Source: Paracoccaceae bacterium (GTDB lineage: Bacteria > Pseudomonadota > Alphaproteobacteria > Rhodobacterales > Rhodobacteraceae). From it: a stretch of DNA of 64,000 nt. Positions 26,163 to 33,697 of the stretch are shown here, in pieces; within the stretch, counting starts at the first letter, position 1; every line of letters starts with the position of its first letter. A program made the position numbers and the translations under genes. The stretch is taken from assembly GCA_014654775.1 (NCBI GenBank), contig JACVZW010000030.1, positions 372,001 to 436,000 on the forward strand, in the 5' to 3' direction. The notes below the pieces were generated by a model. It ran no database searches. It worked only from the letters and a program-made list of their open reading frames with translations, and was not told where the DNA came from.

Positions 26163-26175
26163 CATTTTTCAAATG
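26163..26175. promoter_or_regulatory. Dyad in the LysR/DUF1127 divergent region
   Basis: CATTT (26163-26167), three bases, AAATG (26171-26175). A dyad of this sort in the divergent gap 33 bases from the LysR start codon is where an autoregulatory LysR site is expected. The assignment is inference from position. Confidence 0.35.
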
Positions 26176-26249
26176 CCACATCCTCGGGCATGTTTCAACC
26201 ATCCTGATCCGACAACCACGGATCATCATCAACCGGAATGGAATTGATC

Positions 26250-26483
26250 ATGGCATACCCCCTCTCCACAGCCCTTGGCCGCCCCGCCCGCCGCCGCATG
26301 CCGTTGCTGCGCCTGCTGCAGCGCATCATGATCCTGCGCCACGAACGGCGCGCGCTCGCCCGGCTGGACGACCACCTGCTCGCCGATATCGGCCTCACCC
26401 CCGATGCCGCCCGGATCGAAAGCGAGCGCCCGCTCTGGGACGCACCCGCGCATTGGCATCACCCCGACCGAGCCATCAGGTGA
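26250..26483 (+). CDS. DUF1127 small protein
   Basis: A 77-residue basic protein. The DUF1127 core is at about residues 30-56: RHERRALARLDDHLLADIGLT. The ATG at 26250 (MAYPLS) was chosen over 26238 because DUF1127 proteins commonly begin MAY and GGAA lies about eight bases upstream. Small Arg-rich DUF1127 proteins in alphaproteobacteria have been linked to RNA turnover and to phosphate or carbon metabolism. Here it is divergent from a LysR regulator and may be its target. Confidence 0.87.
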   Translation: MAYPLSTALGRPARRRMPLLRLLQRIMILRHERRALARLDDHLLADIGLTPDAARIESERPLWDAPAHWHHPDRAIR

Positions 26484-26634
26484 AATCTGATAAAACGCAG
26501 GAAAAAAGACGACTCGTGAATAGACCGTTTCCCACGCAAGCGTCTTGAAATCGAAGCTGCGGCTCCCGATATTGGCACCATCCGGCCTGTGGGATGCCAA
26601 CCCGCAGCCGAAGGCTCAACATCGGAGGCTTCAC

Positions 26635-27369
26635 ATGGCTGAATACCAGACGATCCGTTCGGTCGGCGCAGGCGCCCGGACCGCTCAGATCGACGCAGGG
26701 CTTCGCGCCCACATGAACAAGGTCTACGGGCTTATGTCCGTGGGCATGCTGCTGACCGGCGGCGTGGCTTGGGCGGTCGGCACCACGGACCTGCTCAATT
26801 TCCTGCGCACGCCGGAAGGCGGCATGACGATCCTCGGCTGGGTGGTGATGTTTGCCCCCCTCGCGATGGTCTTCGCGTTCGGCGCGGCCATCAACCGCCT
26901 GTCGCAGGCGGCGGCGCAGCTGTTCTTTTACACCTTCGCCGCGGTGATGGGTCTCTCCATCGCGTGGATCTTCAAGGCCTTCACCGGCGTCTCCATCGCG
27001 CAGACCTTCCTCGTGACGGCGATCGCCTTCGCGGGTCTCTCGCTCTGGGGCTACACCACGAAGAAAGACCTGTCGGGTATGGGCACGTTCCTGATGATGG
27101 GCCTGATCGGCCTCATCGTCGCCTCGATCGTGAACCTGTTCCTCGGGTCCGGCGCTCTGGCCTTCGCCATCTCGGTGATCGGTCTGTTGATCTTCGCGGG
27201 CCTGACCGCCTTCGACACGCAGAACATCAAGAACACCTACCTCCAGCATGCGCAGTATGGGGATGAAGAATGGCTCGGCAAATCCGCCATCATGGGCGCG
27301 CTCAGCCTCTACATGAACTTCATCAACATCTTCATGTTCCTGCTGCAGTTCCTCGGCAACCGCGAATAA
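26635..27369 (+). CDS. Bax inhibitor-1/YccA family membrane protein
   Basis: A 244-residue protein with seven hydrophobic segments (about residues 30-50, 65-85, 92-112, 118-138, 150-170, 176-196 and 218-240). The family signature near the end is FAGLTAFDTQNIKNTYLQ. The ATG at 26635 follows a GGAGG-like site (TCGGAGGCTTCAC). BI-1/YccA proteins are inner-membrane proteins with proposed Ca2+ leak or FtsH-modulating roles; the bacterial function is unsettled. A strong terminator follows directly. Confidence 0.93.
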   Translation: MAEYQTIRSVGAGARTAQIDAGLRAHMNKVYGLMSVGMLLTGGVAWAVGTTDLLNFLRTPEGGMTILGWVVMFAPLAMVFAFGAAINRLSQAAAQLFFYTFAAVMGLSIAWIFKAFTGVSIAQTFLVTAIAFAGLSLWGYTTKKDLSGMGTFLMMGLIGLIVASIVNLFLGSGALAFAISVIGLLIFAGLTAFDTQNIKNTYLQHAQYGDEEWLGKSAIMGALSLYMNFINIFMFLLQFLGNRE

Positions 27370-27393
27370 CGCGCGGCTGACACGGAAACGGAC

Positions 27394-27420
27394 AGGGCCG
27401 GTCGCGAGACCGGCCCTTTT
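27394..27420 (+). terminator. Rho-independent terminator after the BI-1 gene
   Basis: AGGGCCGGTC (27394-27403), GCGA loop, GACCGGCCCT (27408-27417), then TTTTCCATTT. A perfect 10-bp stem with a U-tract. Confidence 0.9.
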
Positions 27421-27442
27421 CCATTTCGCCTTGCCCGTCGCA

Positions 27443-27955
27443 TCAGGGCGCGATCTGCCGCATCATCCGCACCGCCGGAAAGATGATCCCCGGCGCCAGC
27501 GGCACATCCACCTCGTGCAGCACACGGAACCCCAGCGCATCGTAGAAGGGGATCGCCGTGCGCGTCGACATGCAGTCCAGCCAGCGGATGCCGTGGCGCA
27601 GTGCGTCGACGATGATCTCGCTCATCACCGCGCTGCCCACCCCCTGCCGCAACCGCGCAGGATCGACCGCCACATGCCGCACATGCGCCGTCTGCGGCGC
27701 ATCCTGCCCATGGCCCGGCGCGGCCATGCTCCAGCCGCCCGCGCCGATCACCTGCCCCTCATCCGTCTCGGCCAGAAAGTACCGCCCCGAAGCTACCAGT
27801 TCCGGTCGCGCGCGCGAGATGATGGGCAAGGCCGTCACCAGAACGGAGGGCTTGTAATCCCCCTTCAGAAGCCGGGGATAGCTGCGTGCCAGCAAGCGAT
27901 CCACGGCGGCAAGGTCCGCAGGCTTGGCACGGCGAAGGGTGAGGGTGTGATCCAT
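27443..27955 (-). CDS. GNAT-family N-acetyltransferase
   Basis: A 170-residue single-domain GNAT protein. Motif A is visible as VRHVAVDPARLRQGVGSAVMSEII (about residues 90-113), containing the RQGVGS acetyl-CoA loop. It continues into the LDCMSTRTAIPFYDALGF segment typical of motif B. The N-terminus (TLRRAKPADLAAVDRLLARS) is also standard. The substrate is unknown. It lies convergent to the BI-1 gene and downstream of rpmG, with a terminator between it and rpmG. Confidence 0.9.
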   Translation of the reverse strand: MDHTLTLRRAKPADLAAVDRLLARSYPRLLKGDYKPSVLVTALPIISRARPELVASGRYFLAETDEGQVIGAGGWSMAAPGHGQDAPQTAHVRHVAVDPARLRQGVGSAVMSEIIVDALRHGIRWLDCMSTRTAIPFYDALGFRVLHEVDVPLAPGIIFPAVRMMRQIAP

Positions 27956-28000
27956 CGCGGGCAGCTAGCGCAACTTCCGCGCGAGGAAACCCCCAGCACC

Positions 28001-28030
28001 AAAAGAAAAGGCCGCCCCGAAGGACGGCCC
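28001..28030 (-). terminator. Terminator of rpmG
   Basis: On the minus strand GGCCGTCC, TTCG loop, GGGCGGCC then TTTTCTTTT. The stem (plus coordinates 28010-28017 with 28022-28029) has one G-U pair. It lies 24 bases after the rpmG stop. Confidence 0.85.
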
Positions 28031-28053
28031 GATCTCGGACGGTGGGCAAGACC

Positions 28054-28221
28054 CTACTTGATCTTGCCTTCCTTGTATTCCACATGCTCGCGCTTGACGG
28101 GGTCGTACTTCTTCACGACCATCTTTTCGGTCATGGTGCGGGCGTTCTTCTTGGTCACGTAGAAATGCCCGGTCCCCGCCGTCGAGTTCAGACGGATCTT
28201 GATCGTCGTCGGCTTCGCCAT
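28054..28221 (-). CDS. rpmG: 50S ribosomal protein L33
   Basis: A 55-residue ribosomal protein beginning [20 protein letters not shown] and ending in the VEYKEGKIK-type tail. It is the zinc-free (cysteine-less) form of L33. The ATG at 28221 has AGGAG nine bases upstream. Size and sequence are diagnostic. It is a single-gene unit closed by a terminator. Confidence 0.97.
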   Translation of the reverse strand: MAKPTTIKIRLNSTAGTGHFYVTKKNARTMTEKMVVKKYDPVKREHVEYKEGKIK

Positions 28222-28397
28222 AGTCGTCTCTCCTAGAACGGGGAAACGCACAGGCCCCCGCGAAATCTCTTGAAGCCCGCCTTTTACTTGGGGAGGCGGC
28301 AGAGTCAACAGCCAAACCGCCCGCCACCCATCAAATTGCGCGCCTTGCGGCGCAAGCCTTTTCAGGTCGCCTGCGCGGCCTGCGCCGCTTGGCTCCG

Positions 28398-28445
28398 CCG
28401 GGGGTACCCCCCGGACCCCCGGAGTGTTTTTGGCCAAGATGAAGG
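28398..28445 (+). repeat. Dispersed intergenic hairpin element, copy B
   Basis: CCGGGGG-TA-CCCCCCGG hairpin, then CCCCCGGAGTGTTTTT and GGCCAAGATGAAG. It lies in the 299-bp space between rpmG and the 3' end of the RNase P RNA. The rest of that space contains no recognised gene; a GGGGGCTTCGCCC-type hairpin on the minus strand near 28485-28497 could help end the RNase P transcript. Confidence 0.6.
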
Positions 28446-28520
28446 AAGCCTCGTTTCCACCGGCCCCAATGCTACGGGGGTGCAGGGCGAAGCCCCCTAT
28501 GTCTCCCTCCGATCAGAACA

Positions 28521-28913
28521 CGCGCGGATGGCCTATAAGCCGGATTCTGTCCGGGGGTTGCCCCCCTGGATGACCATTCCTCTGCCGACCGTGTCACCAC
28601 GGCGGTCAAGCTGCCAACCCGGGCCTCTGGGCTGAAGCGTCCCTGCGGAGGTCTCTGCCAGAGGCAGACCTTTCCGCGCGAGGCCCCTATTCGGCATTGC
28701 TCCGGGTGGGGCTTGCCGTGCCGTCCCGGTTGCCCGGTCCGCGGTGGGCTCTTACCCCACCGTTTCACCATCACCCGGGCGAACCCGGGCAGACTCTTCT
28801 CTGTGGCGCTTTCCCTGGGGTCGCCCCCGCCGGGCGTTACCCGGCACCCTTGCTTCATGGAGTCCGGACTTTCCTCGAAGCTTTCGCCCCGCGGTCATCC
28901 GGCCATCCGCGCG
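28521..28913 (-). ncRNA. rnpB: RNase P RNA (bacterial type A)
   Basis: The catalytic RNA that trims tRNA 5' leaders, encoded on the minus strand. The ends pair: GCGCGGATGGCC at the 5' end (near 28912) with GGCCATCCGCGC at the 3' end (near 28521), a perfect P1 helix of about 12 bp. Conserved elements are GAGGAAAGTCCGGACTCC just after P1 and P2 (around 28862-28880) and the 3' segment ACAGAATCCGGCTTATAGGCC (about 28531-28551). About 393 nt is a normal length. Exact ends are estimated from P1. An amidase gene ends 31 bp before its 5' end. Confidence 0.96.
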
Positions 28914-28944
28914 TCAGCGGGCTTACGCCGCGCCCGCCCTCGCG

Positions 28945-29610
28945 TCAAGTCGGGCCCCCGTCTACCGGGAAGCGCAGGGCAAGCTCTGCCGCAAGCCCCG
29001 CATCCACCGCATCGACCGGCCCCTCGGCCCAAGGCCGGAACCGCAGGCGAAAGGCCCGCAGGATCAGCCCTTCCTCCCCGTCCGGATATCCGAAGCGGCG
29101 CGCATGGCCGAGGAACTCGGCCGGGCGACCGACGCTTCGCCCTTCGGGCCAGACCGACAGCCCGGCCATCGCAAGCCTGCGCCAATCAAAGCGCGGCCCC
29201 GGATCGGACTTGCGCGCCGGTGCCATGTCGGAATGCCCGATCACCCGTTCAGGACGGATCGCCCAGCGTGCGGTGATCCCCGCCAACACCCGCTCCAGCG
29301 CCGCCATTTGAGGTTCGGGAAAGGGCTGCGCGCCCGTATTGGCCAACTCAATCCCGATGGACCGGGAATTGACATCCGTCACCCCCCCCCAAGCGCCCGC
29401 GCCCGCATGCCAGGCGCGCATCGCCTCATCCACCAGCTGCTCCACCCCGCCATCCTCGGCGATCAACCAATGCGCCGACACCTCATGCGCCGGATCGCAC
29501 AGCCGCGCGCGCGCCTCGGCAGCGCTGGCCATGGCGGTGTAATGAATCACGATCAGATCGGGCCGGGCACCCCCGCGCCGTTCCCCGCAATTCGGTGACG
29601 GAAAGCTCAC
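28945..29610 (-). CDS. N-acetylmuramoyl-L-alanine amidase (AmiD/AmpD type)
   Basis: A 221-residue amidase_2 zinc enzyme that cuts the bond between MurNAc and L-Ala. Zinc and catalytic blocks are DLIVIHYTAM (first His ligand), AMRAWHAGAGAWGG, RSIGIELAN and ERVIGHSDMAPARKSDPGPRFDW (His and Asp ligands). The GTG at 29610 overlaps the upstream stop (GTGA), which gives coupling to the lipoprotein gene; a TTG nine codons earlier is less likely. There is no obvious signal peptide, so it may act on recycled muropeptides in the cytoplasm. Confidence 0.92.
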   Translation of the reverse strand: MSFPSPNCGERRGGARPDLIVIHYTAMASAAEARARLCDPAHEVSAHWLIAEDGGVEQLVDEAMRAWHAGAGAWGGVTDVNSRSIGIELANTGAQPFPEPQMAALERVLAGITARWAIRPERVIGHSDMAPARKSDPGPRFDWRRLAMAGLSVWPEGRSVGRPAEFLGHARRFGYPDGEEGLILRAFRLRFRPWAEGPVDAVDAGLAAELALRFPVDGGPT

Positions 29611-30398
29611 TGCAGCCGGAACGGCCGCGGGTCCCAAGCACAGGCGAAACCATCGCCATCCGGGTCCAGCCCGCGGCGATCCCGCTCCGGCCCACCCGCC
29701 GCCAGAAAGGCCTGTTGCGCCAGATCGGGCGAGGCATAGCGCGCACAGGCCGCCTGCGGATCGGTGAACCGCAGGGAAGACCGCGAATGCACCTGCGTGC
29801 CGGGGCTATGCGTGGTCGACAGCGCATATTGCACGATGTTCGGCCCCGTCTCGGTGCGTTCCGGTACGGCCGTCGGTTGGATCACCTGATATTGCGCCCG
29901 ATTGCGCGCCAGACGTTCCGCATCGCTTTCAATCGTCTCGCGCTGCGACACTGCTGCGAAATCCTGCTCGTCCGAGATGCCGGTGTTATTGTGCACCATC
30001 TCGCCAGATTGCGGCGCGATGGTCGCGGGCGCGTTGCCGCGCGGACGGTTCGGATCGTTCGGATCGAAAGCCGCCACAGCGCCCGCGCCTTGCGCCATGG
30101 GATCGGGAAAGACCACAGGCGCGGGCTGCGTCGCAGAAAGCGGCGCCGTCCCCGTCGCCCGGTCGATCGCCGCCGCCGCCAGATCGGGAGAGAAGCCGCC
30201 CGCCGGGGCCGCAGGGGCCATGGCGGTGCCGAAGGGCGCGACCGGCGTCACCGGCGTCGCGGAACGGGGGGCCGCAGCCGCCTGTTCGCGCAGATAGCTG
30301 TTATAGTCGTTGAACCCCACACCGGCGGCAGAATTTGGCACACTCTGGTTGCAGGCGGCCAAGGCCACGGTCAGGGCAAGCATTACGACAGAACGCAT
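29607..30398 (-). CDS. Lipoprotein with C-terminal Excalibur-like motif
   Basis: A 263-residue protein with a lipoprotein signal (VMLALTVALAACNQ). A long Ala/Pro-rich, probably disordered region spans about 30-190. The C-terminus ends GLDPDGDGFACAWDPRPF, which resembles the Excalibur calcium-binding motif (DxDxDGxxC). The ATG at 30398 was chosen for the signal peptide and a GAGG site; an upstream start would bury the signal. The stop overlaps the amidase start, so the two are one unit, suggesting an envelope or cell-wall role. The middle region is not recognised. Confidence 0.8.
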   Translation of the reverse strand: MRSVVMLALTVALAACNQSVPNSAAGVGFNDYNSYLREQAAAAPRSATPVTPVAPFGTAMAPAAPAGGFSPDLAAAAIDRATGTAPLSATQPAPVVFPDPMAQGAGAVAAFDPNDPNRPRGNAPATIAPQSGEMVHNNTGISDEQDFAAVSQRETIESDAERLARNRAQYQVIQPTAVPERTETGPNIVQYALSTTHSPGTQVHSRSSLRFTDPQAACARYASPDLAQQAFLAAGGPERDRRGLDPDGDGFACAWDPRPFRLQ

Positions 30399-30430
30399 CT
30401 TCACGCCTCGGTTTCCTTCGATCCGGCAGA

Positions 30431-31909
30431 TTACCACCATTTGGTGGGTTTTGCCACAAAGCCCGCCGCTTGTTCGAGCACATAGGCGTGATTCAGCAGG
30501 TCCCCCTCCTCCCACGGCCGCCCGATCAGTTGCAGCCCCAAGGGCAGCCCCTGTTTGTCCAGCCCCACAGGAACCGAAATACCGGGAAGCCCCGCAAGGT
30601 TGACCGTCACGGTGAAGACGTCGTTCAGATACATCTCGATCGGGTCCGCCGACGACATCTCGCCAAGGCCGAAGGCCGCGCTCGGCGTGGCGGGCGTCAG
30701 GATCGCATCCACGCCTGCCGCGAAGGCCTGTTCGAAGTCGCGCTTGATCAGCGCCCGCACCTTCCGCGCGCGGTTGTAATAGGCGTCATAGAACCCCGCC
30801 GACAGCACATAGGTCCCGATCATCACCCGCCGCTGGACCTCCTTGCCGAACCCTTCGGCACGGGTCTTCTCGTACATCTCGGTGATGCCGTCCCCCGCCG
30901 CCAGCTTGGCCCGATGCCCATAGCGCACCCCGTCATAGCGGGCGAGGTTCGACGACGCCTCTGCGGGCGCAATCACGTAATAGGCGGGCAGCGCGTATTT
31001 CGTATGGGGCAGCGAGATATCGACGATCTCCGCCCCCGCATCGCGCAGCATCGCCGCGCCGTCCGACCACAGCTTTTCGATCTCGGCGCGCATCCCCTCC
31101 ATCCGGTATTCGCGCGGCAGGCCGATCTTCTTGCCCCGGATATCCCCCGTCAGCGCCGCCTCGAAATCCGGCACCGGCAGGTCGGCGGATGTGGAATCCT
31201 TCGGATCATGTCCCGCCATCGCCTGCAAGAAGATCGCCGCATCCCGCACCGTCTTCGTCATCGGCCCCGCTTGATCGAGGCTCGAGGCAAAGGCCACGAT
31301 CCCCCAGCGGCTGACCCGCCCATAGGTGGGCTTGATCCCCACGATCCCAGTAAAGGCCGCAGGCTGGCGGATCGACCCGCCGGTATCGGTGCCGGTCGCG
31401 GCAAGGCACAGATCACCCGCCACCGCCGCCGCCGACCCGCCCGACGATCCGCCCGGCGTCAGCCGACGGTCATCCACCTTCCACGGGTTTACCGCATTGC
31501 CATAGCACGAGGTTTCATTGCTGGACCCCATGGCAAACTCGTCCATGTTCAGCTTGCCCAGCATCACCGCGCCCGCCTCGAACAGCTTTGTGGTGACGGT
31601 CGATTCATATTCCGGCGTAAAGCCGCCAAGGATGTTCGACGCCGCCTGCGACGGCACGCCCTTCGTGCAGAACAGGTCCTTGATCCCCAGCGGAATGCCG
31701 CACATCGACGGCGCATCGCCCGCCTTGATCCGCGCCTCCGCCGTCCGCGCCTGTTCCAGCGCGATGTCGGGCGTCTTGTGGACAAAGGCCCCAAGGTCAT
31801 CGGCGGCATCGATGGCCGTCAGGCAGGCCATGGTCAGGTCCGTGGCGGAAATCTCGCCCTTGCGCAGCGCATCCCGCGCCGCCGCTATCGTCCAGCTGTT
31901 CGCGCTCAT
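30431..31909 (-). CDS. gatA: Asp-tRNA(Asn)/Glu-tRNA(Gln) amidotransferase subunit A
   Basis: A 492-residue amidase-signature protein that supplies ammonia for converting misacylated Glu-tRNA(Gln) or Asp-tRNA(Asn). The Ser-cisSer-Lys triad is visible: [10 protein letters not shown] (Lys77), [14 protein letters not shown] (cis-Ser near 155) and [10 protein letters not shown] (Ser179). Length and the [19 protein letters not shown]-terminal block are typical. It overlaps the end of gatC by four bases, so gatC-gatA form an operon; gatB is not in the window. Confidence 0.97.
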   Translation of the reverse strand: MSANSWTIAAARDALRKGEISATDLTMACLTAIDAADDLGAFVHKTPDIALEQARTAEARIKAGDAPSMCGIPLGIKDLFCTKGVPSQAASNILGGFTPEYESTVTTKLFEAGAVMLGKLNMDEFAMGSSNETSCYGNAVNPWKVDDRRLTPGGSSGGSAAAVAGDLCLAATGTDTGGSIRQPAAFTGIVGIKPTYGRVSRWGIVAFASSLDQAGPMTKTVRDAAIFLQAMAGHDPKDSTSADLPVPDFEAALTGDIRGKKIGLPREYRMEGMRAEIEKLWSDGAAMLRDAGAEIVDISLPHTKYALPAYYVIAPAEASSNLARYDGVRYGHRAKLAAGDGITEMYEKTRAEGFGKEVQRRVMIGTYVLSAGFYDAYYNRARKVRALIKRDFEQAFAAGVDAILTPATPSAAFGLGEMSSADPIEMYLNDVFTVTVNLAGLPGISVPVGLDKQGLPLGLQLIGRPWEEGDLLNHAYVLEQAAGFVAKPTKWW

Positions 31910-32193
31910 TCCACCACCTTCGGCACGGCAAAGAACCCCTCGCGCGCATCCGGCGCATTCTTCAGAACCTGCGACTGGATATTCCCATCCGTCACCTCGT
32001 CCTTGCGCCGCTTCAGGCGCATGGGAGTGACCGATGTCATCGGCTCCACCCCTGTGACATCCACCTCGTTCAACTGTTCCATGAAGGTCAGGATGCCCGA
32101 AAGCTCTCCGGCCAGCGCCGGCAGATCGGCCTCTTCCACCCGGATACGGGCCAGTTTCGCCACACGGCGCGCGGTGTCGATATCGATGGACAT
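31906..32193 (-). CDS. gatC: Asp-tRNA(Asn)/Glu-tRNA(Gln) amidotransferase subunit C
   Basis: A 95-residue GatC protein that wraps and stabilises GatA. Conserved blocks are [21 protein letters not shown] near the start and [22 protein letters not shown] in the second half, ending in FFAVPKVVE, the usual GatC terminus. The ATG at 32193 matches family N-termini. It overlaps gatA by four bases. Confidence 0.96.
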   Translation of the reverse strand: MSIDIDTARRVAKLARIRVEEADLPALAGELSGILTFMEQLNEVDVTGVEPMTSVTPMRLKRRKDEVTDGNIQSQVLKNAPDAREGFFAVPKVVE

Positions 32194-32375
32194 GGGTCTT
32201 TCCCCTGTTCTGATACCCGCCCGTTTAGCCCCCCGCCCCCAATCCCGCAAGGGCATGGACAGGACAATCCCCGCTCATGCACAGCCTCTGCGCCCGAGGG
32301 GCCATTTCCCTTGGCCGGCCAGCCGCTAGCTTGGCCATCAGCACCCTTCCCCGACCAGATCAAGGAGACAGAGAC

Positions 32376-33068
32376 ATGAAGATCACCTGGCTCGGCCATT
32401 CCGGCTTTCGCATCGAGATTGAGAGGGCCACCCTCCTCGTCGACCCCTGGCTCGCAGGCAATCCGATGTTCCCCGCCGAACGCCGCGCCGAGGCGGTGGA
32501 GGGCGCGACCCATGTCCTTCTGACCCATGGCCATGGCGACCACTCCGCCGATGCCGCCGCGATCTGCAAGGAGAAGGGCATCCCCCTTGTCGGCATCTAC
32601 GACCTCGTCAGCTGGATCGAAGGGCGCGAAGGCATCTCCTCCATCGGCTTCAACAAGGGCGGCACGGTCGATCTGGCCGGGGCCAAGGTCACCATGGTCA
32701 ACGCCTCACATTCCTCCACGCTCTCGGGCGAGGCAGTCCCGGTCGCCGCAGGCTCCGAGGCGGGCTTCATGATCGCGGGCGAGGGGCACACGATCTATGT
32801 CTCGGGCGACACAGACATCATGGCCGACATGCAATGGATGGGCGAGTTGCACGCCCCCTCCATCGGCATTCTCTGCGCGGGCGGCCATTACACCATGGAC
32901 ATGAAGCGTGCGGCTTGGGCGGCGCGGCGCTACTTCAACTTCAAGACGGTGATCCCCTGCCACTACCGCACCTTCGGCGCGCTGGAACAGGACGCGACCG
33001 AGATGGTGGTGGCGCTGCCCGGCGTGCAGGTGATCGAACCGCAGGTCCTTGACCCCATCCGCTTCTGA
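32376..33068 (+). CDS. UPF0173 metal-dependent hydrolase (metallo-beta-lactamase fold)
   Basis: A 230-residue cytoplasmic hydrolase. Metal motifs are LGHSGFRIE (start), LLTHGHGDHSADAA (HxHxDH), VNASHSST, YVSGDTDI and VIPCHYRTF. The ATG at 32376 is preceded by AAGGAGACAGAG. The family (COG2220, UPF0173) is widespread and its substrate is unknown. It is divergent from gatCA and closed by a strong GC hairpin. Confidence 0.92.
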   Translation: MKITWLGHSGFRIEIERATLLVDPWLAGNPMFPAERRAEAVEGATHVLLTHGHGDHSADAAAICKEKGIPLVGIYDLVSWIEGREGISSIGFNKGGTVDLAGAKVTMVNASHSSTLSGEAVPVAAGSEAGFMIAGEGHTIYVSGDTDIMADMQWMGELHAPSIGILCAGGHYTMDMKRAAWAARRYFNFKTVIPCHYRTFGALEQDATEMVVALPGVQVIEPQVLDPIRF

Positions 33069-33074
33069 CAGCGC

Positions 33075-33098
33075 GCGGGGGGACAGCCGTCCCCCCGC
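33075..33098 (+). terminator. GC hairpin after the UPF0173 gene
   Basis: GCGGGGGGAC (33075-33084), AGCC loop, GTCCCCCCGC (33089-33098), followed by ACCCCCCTTCTT. A 10-bp perfect stem located between convergent genes. Confidence 0.75.
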
Positions 33099-33109
33099 AC
33101 CCCCCTTCT

Positions 33110-33559
33110 TCACCGCTTCGCGGCGAAGAACCCCTTCAGCAGACGTTCCGCCTCCGCCGCCCCGATCCCGTCATAGACTTCGGGCACATGATGGCATTGC
33201 GGATGCGAGAAGACCCGCGCCCCAACCGCCACCCCCCCGCTCTTTGGATCCGCTGCGCCGTAGTACAGACGCCCGATCCGCGCCGCCGCAATGGCCGCCG
33301 CGCACATCGGACAAGGCTCCAGCGTCACGTAAAGATCATGGGCGATCAGCCGCTCAGCCCCCACCGCCGCACAGGCCGCCCGGATCACCAGCATCTCGGC
33401 ATGCGCCGTGGGATCGTTCAACTCCCGCGTCCGGTTCCCCGCTTGCGCCACCACCAGACCAGACGGCGACACAATGACCGCGCCCACGGGCACCTCGCCC
33501 CGCGCGCCCGCCGCCCGCGCCTCCTCCAGCGCCACATCCATGAAAGACCGGAACTCCAT
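33110..33559 (-). CDS. tadA: tRNA(adenine34) deaminase
   Basis: A 149-residue zinc deaminase that makes inosine at the wobble position of tRNA(Arg). Zinc and catalytic motifs are PTAHAEMLVI (His53, Glu55) and EPCPMCAAAI (Cys83, Cys86). The ATG at 33559 has GGAAGGG upstream; nine extra upstream codons are not family-like. This tadA is unrelated to the Tad pilus ATPase, also called TadA. It is divergent from the pseudouridine synthase gene. Confidence 0.95.
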   Translation of the reverse strand: MEFRSFMDVALEEARAAGARGEVPVGAVIVSPSGLVVAQAGNRTRELNDPTAHAEMLVIRAACAAVGAERLIAHDLYVTLEPCPMCAAAIAAARIGRLYYGAADPKSGGVAVGARVFSHPQCHHVPEVYDGIGAAEAERLLKGFFAAKR

Positions 33560-33602
33560 ACGCCCTTCCTGCCCCGCCACAGCCAAAGGCGCAACCTTGC
33601 CC

Positions 33603-33660
33603 CTTCATCTGTTCTTAAATATCCTCCGGGGGTCCGGGGGTGGAAAACCCCCGGGTGTTC
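33603..33660 (-). repeat. Dispersed intergenic hairpin element, copy C
   Basis: On the minus strand a CCCGGGGG/CCCCCGG hairpin is followed by CCCCCGGAGGATATTTAAG and AACAGATGAAG. Here the element sits in a divergent gap upstream of tadA, not at a gene end, so it cannot simply be a terminator. Confidence 0.6.
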
Positions 33661-33697
33661 CGCTAGGGACCACACCTTGCCCTTGAAGGACACCCCC

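Noticed and set aside
28521-28913. Several short open frames across the region
   Set aside because: The region is RNase P RNA, with its P1 pairing and conserved core.
28945-29637. TTG start for the amidase at 29637
   Set aside because: The GTG at 29610 overlaps the upstream stop and leaves the conserved amidase fold intact; the extra nine residues have no support.
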